Shown here in pieces: positions 33,075 through 41,214 of a stretch of DNA of 64,000 bases. Below the pieces are notes generated by a model. It was not told where the DNA came from, made no database searches, and saw only the letters and a program-made list of their open reading frames with translations. Each line of letters starts with the position of its first letter. The stretch's first letter is position 1. The stretch covers positions 620,001 to 684,000 of the forward strand of contig CAVRUJ010000001.1 of NCBI GenBank assembly GCA_963724385.1, given 5' to 3'. The position numbers and the translations under genes were made by a program. The DNA is from DASXQK01 sp963724385. GTDB taxonomy: Bacteria > Pseudomonadota > Alphaproteobacteria > Dongiales > Dongiaceae.

Positions 33075-33482
33075 ATGACCGTTGGTTCACGCGGACTGGT
33101 CCTGGTTGTCGATTCCAAGCCGGCGTTCCGCCGAGAGGCCGAGGAAGCCTTTGCCGCCGCAGGATTCGAGGTGTTGACATCGGCCAATTCGATGGAGGCG
33201 ATCCATCAGCTCGGCGGCATCGAAACGCTGGACCTTCTCGTGACCCGTGCGCGGATGCCCGACGGCAACCCAAGCGGTTTCGGCCTGGCCTGGATCGCCA
33301 AATACGGCCGGCCGCGTTTGCGAATCGTGCTTCATACCGACTCCGACGAATGCCTGACGCCCATGGAAGTGGCGAATGCCCCGGGGAAAGTCCTTTCCCG
33401 ACCAGCTCATGGGCGCGAGCTTGTCCAAGCGATCGAGGGCTGTCTCTTCGACAAGGCGGCGAGGCATACGACTGAAGGGTAG
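33075..33482 (+). CDS. degenerate single-domain response-regulator receiver protein
   Basis: A 135-aa CheY-like fold. GLVLVVDSKPAFRREAEEAFAAAGFEVLTSANSMEAI matches receiver strand 1 to helix 1, but the acidic pair is reduced to one Asp. The phospho-acceptor position reads DLLVTRARMPDG where canonical proteins have L-L-L-D-x-R-M-P, so the Asp is missing. LHTDSDE and KVLSRPAHGRELVQAIEG retain the switch Thr and a helix 5. AAAGGAG precedes ATG. Probably a phosphorylation-independent pseudo-receiver. No output domain, no adjacent kinase. Confidence 0.6.
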   Translation: MTVGSRGLVLVVDSKPAFRREAEEAFAAAGFEVLTSANSMEAIHQLGGIETLDLLVTRARMPDGNPSGFGLAWIAKYGRPRLRIVLHTDSDECLTPMEVANAPGKVLSRPAHGRELVQAIEGCLFDKAARHTTEG

Positions 33483-33556
33483 CGGTTCGAGCCGAGGTAT
33501 GGGGCGGGTGTCTGAGCGTCGGGCCGTCGGACCGCAATTCCTCGGTGCATATGCCT

Positions 33557-34219
33557 CTACGCGGTGCGAGACCGTTCCTCCGCAGCCCGCTTCAGATAGC
33601 GCCGGCGGAAGCTCGCCACCTGGTTCCCGTCCGGTTCTTCGCCGTTGAAGCCGCGCAGATAGGGCGTGAGGTAGCGCATGCGCTCCTGGATCGTCTCGCG
33701 CAGATCGAGAGCGTAATAGCCGATCTGCATGAAGTAGAGGATGCGGGCGCGGATGAAGGCATCGACGGCCGGCATGCCGGCGCGCCGATAGATTGCGGCG
33801 ATGGCCTTGACCCGGCGGTCGTCGGCGCGCTTGACCGCAACATGCACCTTGGCCGAGCGCCGGGCCCATTCGCGGATGGCAAAATCGAGACCGGGGTCGA
33901 ACAGGGCGCGATCGACCCATAAGGCGAAGATATCGAGGACGGCGCTGGTCAGGTCCGGGTGGGGGGCATGCGCCCTACGCAAGATGGCTTGCGTGTTCTT
34001 TGCCTCCCAGGCCTCGAGCAGCGTCCCCAGCAATTCATCCCGGCTCTTGAAATGCCAATAGAAGCTGCCGCGGGTGACGCCCAGCCTGTCGGCCAGTCGG
34101 AACACCTTGACCGAATCCACGCCTTCCTCGACCAGGGTGTGAAGCGCCGCGGCGATCCAGTCCTCGCGCCCCAGCGTCCGCTCCCGTCCCTTCCGCTTCC
34201 GCGCCAAGCGGGGCCCCAT
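33557..34219 (-). CDS. TetR/AcrR-family transcriptional regulator
   Basis: A 220-aa repressor. REDWIAAALHTLVEEGVDSVKVFRLADRLGVTRGSFYWHFKSRDELLGTLLEAWE is the TetR helix-turn-helix region. The C-terminal ligand domain contains a WARRSAKVHVAVKRADDRRVKAIAAIYRRAGM stretch. Three upstream ATGs (34252, 34240, 34234) lie in or next to a 20-bp palindrome. I choose 34219 because GGAG sits 9 nt upstream and it leaves the palindrome as operator. It likely represses itself and the divergent dehydrogenase gene. Confidence 0.85.
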   Translation of the reverse strand: MGPRLARKRKGRERTLGREDWIAAALHTLVEEGVDSVKVFRLADRLGVTRGSFYWHFKSRDELLGTLLEAWEAKNTQAILRRAHAPHPDLTSAVLDIFALWVDRALFDPGLDFAIREWARRSAKVHVAVKRADDRRVKAIAAIYRRAGMPAVDAFIRARILYFMQIGYYALDLRETIQERMRYLTPYLRGFNGEEPDGNQVASFRRRYLKRAAEERSRTA

Positions 34220-34229
34220 GCCAGGTTTC

Positions 34230-34249
34230 TCCATACACATGTGTATGGA
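34230..34249. promoter_or_regulatory. 20-bp perfect palindrome, candidate TetR operator
   Basis: TCCATACACATGTGTATGGA reads the same on both strands and lies between the tetR-type gene and the divergent flavoprotein gene (82 bp before its ATG). TetR dimers bind palindromes of this size. Position overlaps the regulator's 5' end, consistent with autorepression. Confidence 0.75.
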
Positions 34250-34330
34250 CATTCGCGCGGCACGGCAATAGTCTCGTGGCGGGCGCGGTTCGGCGCGGGC
34301 GCTGCGGCAATTCTGTAAGGGGACGGTCGG

Positions 34331-36751
34331 ATGAAATCCCATGTTCGGGTGGCGGTCATCGGCGGCGGCGTCGTGGGCGCCAGCGTTCTCTATCATCTGG
34401 CCAAGCTCGGCTGGTCGGACGTGATGCTGATCGAACGCAAGGAGCTGACCGCGGGTTCGACCTGGCATGCGGCCGCCGGCTTCCATGCCCTCAACGCCGA
34501 TCCCAACATCGCCGCCCTCCAGGGCTACACCATCAAGCTCTACAAGGAGCTGCAGGCCGAGGGGCTGCAGGATCTGGGCCTGCACATGACTGGCGGCGTC
34601 AACATGGCCGGCACGCCCGAGCGCTGGGAATGGCTGAAGGCGGCCTGGGCCCTGTTCAAGACGATGGGCATGGAGTCGGAGCTGGTCGGGCCGGAGGAGG
34701 TGAAGAAGATCTGTCCCATCGCTGATGTCTCGGGCGTCTATGGCGGGCTCTACGACCCCAACGAAGGCCATCTCGACAACTACGGCACGACCCAGGCCTA
34801 TGCCCGCGGCGCCCGCAAGCGGGGTGCCGAGATCGTCCTCAACAACCGCGTGCTGGAGCTGCATGCCCGATCCGAAGGCGGCTGGAACGTCGTCACTGAG
34901 CAGGGAACGATCCAGGCCGAGCATGTGGTGAACGCGGGTGGCCTCTGGGCTAAGCAGGTGGGGCTCATGGCCGGCGTCGATCTGCCGGTGACGCCCATGG
35001 AGCACCATTACCTCATCACCGAGGAAATCCCCGAGGTGAAGGCGCTGGCCAAGGAGCTGCCGCTCACCGTGGACATGGAGGGTTTCACCTATCTGCGCCA
35101 GGAGCATCAGGGCGTGCTGCTGGGCATCTATGAGACGCGGCCCAAGCACTGGAACATGGAGGGCGCGCCCTGGGACTACGGCACAGAGCTGATCCCGGAG
35201 GACATCGAGCGCATCGCGCCGGAGCTCGAAATCGGCTTCCGGCGCTTCCCCTGCCTGCAGCGGGCCGGCATCAAGCGCTGGGTCAACGGCGCCTTCACCT
35301 TCACGCCCGACGGCAATCCCCTGGTGGGCCCGGTGCCAGGCTTGAAGAACTACTGGGTCGCCTGCGGCGTCATGGCGGGATTCAGCCAGGGCGGCGGCGT
35401 CGGCCTGTCGCTCGCCCAGTGGATGATCGATGGCGAACCGGAGGCCGACGTCTACGGCATGGACGTGGCCCGCTATGGCGACTACGCCTCGAACCGGCCC
35501 TATCTCAAGGCCAAGACCGGGGAGTTCTACGCCAGGCGTTTCGTGCTGACCTATCCCAACGAGCAGCTACCCGCCGGCCGGCCGGTTAAGACCTCGCCCG
35601 CCCATGACGCGATGAAGGTCGAGGGCGCCCAGTTTGGCGCCCTTTACGGCCTCGAATACCCGCTCTATTTCGCACCCAAGGGCGAGGACTTCCACGAGAC
35701 GCCAACCCTGAAGCGCTCCAACGCCTTTCCGATCGTCGCGGCCGAGGTGAAGGCGACGCGCAACGGCGTCGGCCTCCTCGATACCACCGCCTTCTCCCGC
35801 TACGAAGTCAGCGGGCCGGGTGCCGAGGCCTGGCTCGACCGGCTGCTCGCTTGCCGAATCCCGGGGCCGGGCCGGGCGCGCCTGGCGCCGATGCTGAGCC
35901 CGTCCGGCCGGCTCACCGGCGATCTCACCGTCTTCTCCTGGGGCGGCGGAATCTATTGGATCATGGGGTCATACTACCTCCAGGCTTGGCACATGCGCTG
36001 GTTCCGCGACCATCTGCCGGCGAGCGGGGTTGCCCTGCGAAACATCTCCGACGAGGTGACCGGCTTCTCCATCGCCGGGCCCAAGTCGCGCGATCTGCTG
36101 GCCGCGGTCACCGGCGCCGATATGTCCCACGCGGCCTTTCCCTTCATGGCCTGCCGAGAAATGGATGTGGGGCTCTGTCGGGCCAAGGTCGGCCGGCTCA
36201 CCGTGACCGGCGAGCTCGGCTACGAGTTCAATGTCCCGGCGAGCCAGCAGCGCGCGCTCTATCACATCCTGATGGAGGCAGGTCGCGGCATGGGCCTCGC
36301 TGAGATCGGCTACAACACGGTCAATTCGCTGCGCATGGAAAAGAGCTTCGGCATCTGGTCGAAGGAATTCACCTGGGCCTATACGCCGGGCATGAGCGGC
36401 CTCGACCGGTTCATCGCCTTCGCCAAGAAGGATTTCATCGGCCGCGATGCCGCCCTGAAGGAACGTGACCAGGTGCCGCCCAAGCGCAAGCTGGTGACCC
36501 TGGAGATCGCCGCCGAGGACGCCGACGCCTCGGCTTTCGAACCGGTCTGGCTGGGCGAGCGGCGGATCGGCTTCGTGACCTCGGGCGCCTACGGGCACTA
36601 CGTGGGCAAGAGCCTTGCCATGGCCTATCTCGACCGCGATATCACGGCACCGGGGACCACGGTCGAAGTTCACATCATCGGCATCCGGCGCAAAGCCAAG
36701 ATCCTGCCGGGCCCGGCCTTCGATCCCGAGGGCATCCGGATGCGGGCCTGA
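34331..36751 (+). CDS. FAD-dependent dimethylglycine / sarcosine dehydrogenase-like protein
   Basis: An 806-aa two-part flavoprotein. The N-terminal DAO domain opens VAVIGGGVVGASVLYHLAKLG and has ERKELTAGSTWHAAAGFHAL. The C-terminal third is a GcvT-like folate-binding aminomethyltransferase (LDTTAFSRYEVSGPGAEAWLDRLL, GPKSRDLLAAVTGADMS, GELGYEFNVPASQQRALY, MEKSFGIWSKEFTWAYTPGMSGLDRF). The family oxidatively demethylates N-methylated amines and can pass C1 units to tetrahydrofolate. It is the first gene after the operator; the MttB-like gene follows 25 bp later. Confidence 0.88.
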   Translation: MKSHVRVAVIGGGVVGASVLYHLAKLGWSDVMLIERKELTAGSTWHAAAGFHALNADPNIAALQGYTIKLYKELQAEGLQDLGLHMTGGVNMAGTPERWEWLKAAWALFKTMGMESELVGPEEVKKICPIADVSGVYGGLYDPNEGHLDNYGTTQAYARGARKRGAEIVLNNRVLELHARSEGGWNVVTEQGTIQAEHVVNAGGLWAKQVGLMAGVDLPVTPMEHHYLITEEIPEVKALAKELPLTVDMEGFTYLRQEHQGVLLGIYETRPKHWNMEGAPWDYGTELIPEDIERIAPELEIGFRRFPCLQRAGIKRWVNGAFTFTPDGNPLVGPVPGLKNYWVACGVMAGFSQGGGVGLSLAQWMIDGEPEADVYGMDVARYGDYASNRPYLKAKTGEFYARRFVLTYPNEQLPAGRPVKTSPAHDAMKVEGAQFGALYGLEYPLYFAPKGEDFHETPTLKRSNAFPIVAAEVKATRNGVGLLDTTAFSRYEVSGPGAEAWLDRLLACRIPGPGRARLAPMLSPSGRLTGDLTVFSWGGGIYWIMGSYYLQAWHMRWFRDHLPASGVALRNISDEVTGFSIAGPKSRDLLAAVTGADMSHAAFPFMACREMDVGLCRAKVGRLTVTGELGYEFNVPASQQRALYHILMEAGRGMGLAEIGYNTVNSLRMEKSFGIWSKEFTWAYTPGMSGLDRFIAFAKKDFIGRDAALKERDQVPPKRKLVTLEIAAEDADASAFEPVWLGERRIGFVTSGAYGHYVGKSLAMAYLDRDITAPGTTVEVHIIGIRRKAKILPGPAFDPEGIRMRA

Positions 36752-36776
36752 TCCGGCGCCGAAGGGAGGGCGCGCC

Positions 36777-38331
36777 ATGGTCGATCCAACCCGATCCGAA
36801 CGGCGTGCACGCCGCCGGCCTCAAGCGGCCCAAGCGCAAACGCCGAGCGCGGACCGCGCGCTTGCCTACCGCCAGCTGGTCAATCCCTTCACACCGCTTC
36901 GCGTCTTCTCGGATGACCAGGTTGAGGAGATGCATCAGGCGGCGCTCGGCGTGCTGGAGAGACTTCGGCATGCGCGTTCTGTTGCCCGAGGCCCGAGCCC
37001 GCTACCGAGCGGCGGGCGCCCAGGTTGATGAGGCAAGCGGGATAGTCCGCCTGGATCGCGGTCTGGTGATGGAAGCGCTTGCCAAGGCTCCGGGCGTCGT
37101 CGATCTCGTCGCCCGCGCGCCGGATCGCAGCATCAGGATCGGCGGCGGGCATGTCGTCTTCCTGCCCGTGGCCGGTCCACCCCATGTCAGCGACAGCGAT
37201 CGGGGCAAGCGGCCGGGCACGCTCGCCGACTATTGCGACCTCGCCAGGCTTTGCCAGAGCTTCGACGTGCTGCATCTGGTGGGCGCCATGGTCGAGGCCC
37301 AGGACGTGGCCCCGCCGTTCCGCCATCTGGAAGTGACAGAAGCAACGCTGCGCCTCACCGACAAGGTCCCCTTCGTCTGGGCTCGCGGGAGCGCCCAGGT
37401 GGCGGATTGCTTCGAGATGATCCGGCTCGTCCACGGCCTGGATGAGGAATCCTTTCGCCGGCAGGTCTTCTGCTACACCGTGGTCAACACCAATTCGCCG
37501 CTCCAACTCGACAGGCCCATGGCCCAGGGCATCATCGACTTCGCGCTCGCCGGCCAACTCGTCGTCGTCACGCCCTTCACCCTCGCCGGCGCCATGGCGC
37601 CCATTACGATTCCGGGCGCGCTGACCCAGGCCCATGCGGAGGCGCTCGCGGGAATTGCGTTGGCCCAGATCACGCGCGCTGGCGCGCCAGTCGTGTATGG
37701 CAGTTTCACCTCCAACGTCGACATGCGCTCGGGCGCGCCCGCCTTCGGCACGCCGGAATACGTCAAGGCCGCTTTTGGCGCCGGCCAGCTCGCCCGTCGC
37801 ATCGGATTGCCCTGGCGCTCGTCCGGCGCCTGCGCCTCCAATGCGCCTGACGCTCAGGCCGCTTACGAGACCGAGATGTCGCTCTGGGGCGCGCTCATGG
37901 GCGGCTGCAACATGCTGATCCACGGCGCTGGCTGGCTCGAGGGTGGGCTCACGGCCTCGCTGGAGAAATTCATCCTCGACATCGAGATGCTGCAGATGCT
38001 GGCCGAGCTGTTTCGTCCGGTTCCCTTCTCTGAGGACGAATTGGCCCTCGACGACATGGCCGAGGTCGGGCCCGGCGGCCACTATTTTGCGGCCGGCCAC
38101 ACCATGCAGCGCTATCAGGACGCGTTCTACACGCCCTTGGTTTCCGATTGGCGCAATTTCGGCCAGTGGACCGAAGCTGGATCGCGGACCGCCACCGAGC
38201 GGGCCAATGCGATCTGGAAAAAGACGCTGGCCGAGTTCATGCCGCCGGCCATGGACGCAGGCCGGGCCGAGGCGCTCGCCGATTTCGTCGCCCGGCGCAA
38301 GGCGGAGGGCGGCGCGCCGCCGGCGTCGTAG
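36777..38331 (+). pseudogene. trimethylamine methyltransferase (MttB) family protein, apparent +1 frameshift
   Basis: The ATG at 36777 (MVDPTRSERRARR, GGGAGGG upstream) starts a frame with ALAYRQLVNPFTPLRVFSDD and a QAALGVLE helix typical of MttB homologues, but it ends early. From GAC at 36961 the adjacent frame continues DFGMRVLLPEARARYRAAGAQVDE to 38331 without a stop. One extra base at 36960 (the A in GAG-A-GAC) would rejoin them, giving about 517 aa. The rest has DIEMLQML and AVYGSFTSNVD-like barrel segments. There is no in-frame TAG, so it is a non-pyrrolysine homologue. Likely acts on a methylated amine such as a betaine; no corrinoid protein gene is adjacent. The ATG at 36805 is a frame-shifted artefact. 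Confidence 0.7.
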
Positions 38332-38340
38332 CGGTCGCTG

Positions 38341-38985
38341 CTATTGCCGGCTCAGCTGGAACAACCCTTGCTCGCCGAACAGATTGGCGTGGCGATAGGA
38401 GCGGATGACCGATGACTGGCCCAAGCGGTCGATGGCGATCGCCCGTTCGATGGCGATCCCTTCGACGGCGCAGAAGTCGATGAAGTCGCGGATCGTGCAG
38501 AGATGGATGTTGGGCGTGGCGTACCAGGGCGCCGGCAATGTCGGCGTCACCGGCATGGTGCCCTGGGTCAGAAGGTGCCAGCGCAGCTTCCAATGGCCAA
38601 AATTCGGGAAGGAGACGATGGCGCGGCGCGCGATGCGCACGAGCTGAGACAGCACGCCCTTGGGGTCGCGGGTCGCCTGGAGGGTCTGGGAGAGGATGGC
38701 ATAGTCGAAGGCGCCGGCCGGATAGGCGGCGAGGTCCGTGTCGGCATCGCCTTGGATGACGCTGAGGCCGACGCCGACGCCGGCGTTGACGCCGGCCTGG
38801 GACAGCTCGATGCCGCGGCCGTCCACTTGCTTGAAATGGACGAGATAGTCCAGCAGGTCCCCGTCGCCGCAACCCACGTCCAGCACGCGGCTGCCGGCAT
38901 CGACCATGTCGGCGATATGCTGGAGATCGACGCGGATGGCGCGTTTGTCGCGCGGTGTCGGGTCCCTCGGCATGGCGTCGTTCAA
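38341..38985 (-). CDS. metW: methionine biosynthesis protein MetW
   Basis: A 214-aa SAM-methyltransferase-fold protein. SRVLDVGCGDGDLLDYLVHFKQVDGRGIELSQAGV is the MetW signature, followed by FDYAILSQTLQATRDPKGVLSQLVRIARRAIVSFPNFGHWKLRWHLL. The ATG overlaps the metX stop (ATGA, 38982-38985). MetW supports MetX in methionine synthesis; its exact activity is not established. Confidence 0.92.
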   Translation of the reverse strand: MNDAMPRDPTPRDKRAIRVDLQHIADMVDAGSRVLDVGCGDGDLLDYLVHFKQVDGRGIELSQAGVNAGVGVGLSVIQGDADTDLAAYPAGAFDYAILSQTLQATRDPKGVLSQLVRIARRAIVSFPNFGHWKLRWHLLTQGTMPVTPTLPAPWYATPNIHLCTIRDFIDFCAVEGIAIERAIAIDRLGQSSVIRSYRHANLFGEQGLFQLSRQ

Positions 38986-40145
38986 TCGATCCCGCGATGC
39001 TCGGCCGAGCCGTTCAGGAACCCGCGCAGGGTGGCCGCGAATTCCGGCTCGTCCAGCAGGAAGGCGTCATGGCCCTTGTCGCTCTCGATCTCGACGAAGC
39101 TCACATTGGCCGCGACGGCGTTGAGGGCCTGGACCACGGCCCGGCTCTCCGAAGTCGGGAAAAGCCAGTCGCTGGTGAAGGAGAACAGGCAGAAGCGCAC
39201 CGGCGTGCCGCGGAAGGCATTGGCCAGCACCCCGCCATGTTCCGCCGCCAGGTCGAAATAATCCATCGCCCGGGTGATGTAGAGATAGGAGTTGGCGTCG
39301 AACCGGTCGACGAAGCTCGATCCCTGGTGGCGCAGGTAGCTTTCGACCTGGAAATCCGCATCGAAGCCGTAGGCGACCCGGTTGCGGTCCTGGAGCGTGC
39401 GGCCGAATTTGCGGTGGAGCGCCTGCTCCGAGAGATAAGTGATATGGGCCGCCATGCGCGCCACGGCGAGGCCCCGGGCCGGGTTGTGGCCGCGCAGCAG
39501 ATAATCGCCGCCGCACCAGTCGGGATCGGCCACGATGGCTTGCCGGCCCACTTCGTGGAAGGCGATGTTCTGGGCGGAGTGGCGCGCGGCCGAGGCGATG
39601 GGCACCGCGGCGAAGACGCTCTTGGGATACATGGCCGCCCATTGCAGGGCCTGCATGCCGCCCATGGAGCCGCCGGTGACGCAGAACAGCTGGTCGATCC
39701 CCAGCCGATCGATGAGCAGCTTCTGGGCCCGCACCATGTCCGCGACCGTAATGACCGGGAAGGAGAGGCCAAAGGGCCGGCCCGTGGCGGGATTGATGTC
39801 CCTGGGGCCGGTGGTTCCCATGCAGCCGCCCAGCACATTGGCGCAGAGGATGAAGAAGCGGTCGGTGTCCAACGGCTTCCCGGGGCCCACCATCTGGTCC
39901 CACCAGCCGGGCTTGCCGGTGACCGGGTGTTCGCCGGTCAGGAACTGGTCGCCGGTGAGCGCATGGCAGGCAAGGATCGCATTGGACCGCGCGGCGTTCA
40001 GCCGGCCATAGGTCTGATAGGCAATGGTGAAGGGCCCGAACTCGACCCCGCAGTCGAGCGGCATGGGCCGGTCCTGGCCGAACACCTCCCGGTGGCCGGG
40101 CAGGGGCCGCTGCTGGTCTTCCAGTCGCTTCTGCAACGGGGTCAT
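38982..40145 (-). CDS. metX: homoserine O-acetyltransferase (or O-succinyltransferase)
   Basis: A 387-aa alpha/beta-hydrolase acyltransferase converting homoserine to its O-acyl ester, first committed step of methionine synthesis. FTIAYQTYGRLNAARSNAILACHALTGDQFL is the oxyanion/N-terminal region. TGGSMGGMQALQW holds the nucleophile Ser. SDWLFPTSESRAVV and EIESDKGHDAFLLDEP supply Asp and His. I use ATG 40145; a TTG 15 bp upstream is possible. Bacterial MetX proteins are often succinyl-specific, so the acyl donor is not certain. Pairs with metW. Confidence 0.9.
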   Translation of the reverse strand: MTPLQKRLEDQQRPLPGHREVFGQDRPMPLDCGVEFGPFTIAYQTYGRLNAARSNAILACHALTGDQFLTGEHPVTGKPGWWDQMVGPGKPLDTDRFFILCANVLGGCMGTTGPRDINPATGRPFGLSFPVITVADMVRAQKLLIDRLGIDQLFCVTGGSMGGMQALQWAAMYPKSVFAAVPIASAARHSAQNIAFHEVGRQAIVADPDWCGGDYLLRGHNPARGLAVARMAAHITYLSEQALHRKFGRTLQDRNRVAYGFDADFQVESYLRHQGSSFVDRFDANSYLYITRAMDYFDLAAEHGGVLANAFRGTPVRFCLFSFTSDWLFPTSESRAVVQALNAVAANVSFVEIESDKGHDAFLLDEPEFAATLRGFLNGSAEHRGID

Positions 40146-40229
40146 GCGCCGTTCGGCCAAGTCGTTGTCGTCATTGGGGGATCGGCCATCGCGAACCGTA
40201 GGGGATAGCTAGGGAAAGCCTGATCGGCC

Positions 40230-40235
40230 TGTCAA
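40230..40235 (-). promoter_or_regulatory. candidate -35 element of the metX-metW operon
   Basis: TTGACA (minus strand) lies about 85 bp upstream of the metX ATG, followed 18 bp on by TAGCTA, a weak -10. Only the -35 hexamer is convincing; no SAM riboswitch core was seen. Confidence 0.3.
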
Positions 40236-40319
40236 CCTTGTTTTCTTGGCCTTTGGGTTTTCTTTGCTTTTGGGCCGTCCGCCGACTAACACTAGCCGGC
40301 TCCGGAGGCCGGGGAAATC

Positions 40320-41210
40320 ATGGCAGACGCCGAACCGACGCTCGCCCAGCTGCGAGGCGAAATCGACGCCATCGACGACCAGCTCCTCGGCCTGCTGATG
40401 CGCCGGGGCGAGGTGGCGCTCGCCATCGGCGCGGCCAAGAACGCCGATGACCCCAAAGGCCCGGCCATGCGACCGGGGCGCGAGGCGCTTGTGCTCCGCC
40501 GCTTGATTGCCGGCCGCGACGGGCCCTTCCCCAAGGCGGTGATCGTGCGCCTGTGGCGGGAGCTGATAGGTGCGGTGCTTCGGCTTCAGGGACCGTTTTC
40601 CGTGGCGGTCTATGCGCCTGCCGGCCAGCCCGGCTACTGGGACCTGGCGCGCGATCATTTCGGCAGCCTGACGCCGGCAAGCGCCCATGATACGGCCCAA
40701 CAGGTGGTGAATGCGGTCGGCGCGGGCCGCGTGACCGTCGGCGTGCTGCCGATCCCCGATGGCGACGATCCCCAGCCCTGGTGGCCGATGATGCTGGCCA
40801 AGGACGCCGCGAATCCCCGGATCGTGGCCAAGCTACCCTTCGGCGCCGGCGATACGGTGAGGGGCGCTCCCCTCGAGGCTTTCGCCGTGGCGGCCTGCGT
40901 CTCGGAGCCGACCGGCCATGACCGCAGCCTTCTGATCGTGGAGGCGAGCGGCGAGATTTCCCGCAGCAGCGTGCTGGCCGAAGGGCGAAACGCAGGCTTC
41001 GAGGCGGCTACCATCCAGAGCTGGCAGCCGCCCGGGGAAACCAAGAGCTGGCTGCATCTCATCGATGTCGAAGGTCATCTGCCGGCCGATGATCCGCGCC
41101 TTGCCGGTTTCACGGCCCGGCTCGGCAAGGCGCTGGGCCGGATCTGGCCGGTGGGCGGCTACGCCCTGCCGTTGAGCGCGGCGGAACTCGGCCTCGGCGG
41201 GAAAGGATAG
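40320..41210 (+). CDS. chorismate mutase with C-terminal accessory domain
   Basis: A 296-aa protein. Residues 1-85 are an AroQ-type chorismate mutase (LAQLRGEIDAIDDQLLGLLMRRGEVALAIGAAK, then R-x-x-REALVLRRLI). The remaining 200 residues (FSVAVYAPAGQPGYWDLARDHFGSL..., GVLPIPDGDDPQPWWPMM) are weakly like a prephenate-dehydratase/regulatory region without its catalytic motifs. It would convert chorismate to prephenate and precedes hisC and tyrA in a row, an arrangement seen in alphaproteobacterial tyrosine/phenylalanine synthesis. 110 bp from metX in the opposite direction. Confidence 0.85.
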   Translation: MADAEPTLAQLRGEIDAIDDQLLGLLMRRGEVALAIGAAKNADDPKGPAMRPGREALVLRRLIAGRDGPFPKAVIVRLWRELIGAVLRLQGPFSVAVYAPAGQPGYWDLARDHFGSLTPASAHDTAQQVVNAVGAGRVTVGVLPIPDGDDPQPWWPMMLAKDAANPRIVAKLPFGAGDTVRGAPLEAFAVAACVSEPTGHDRSLLIVEASGEISRSSVLAEGRNAGFEAATIQSWQPPGETKSWLHLIDVEGHLPADDPRLAGFTARLGKALGRIWPVGGYALPLSAAELGLGGKG

Positions 41211-41214
41211 GACC

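Noticed and set aside
40146..40319. SAM riboswitch before metX
   Set aside because: None of the conserved SAM-II or SAM/SAH core sequences were recognisable in the minus-strand leader.
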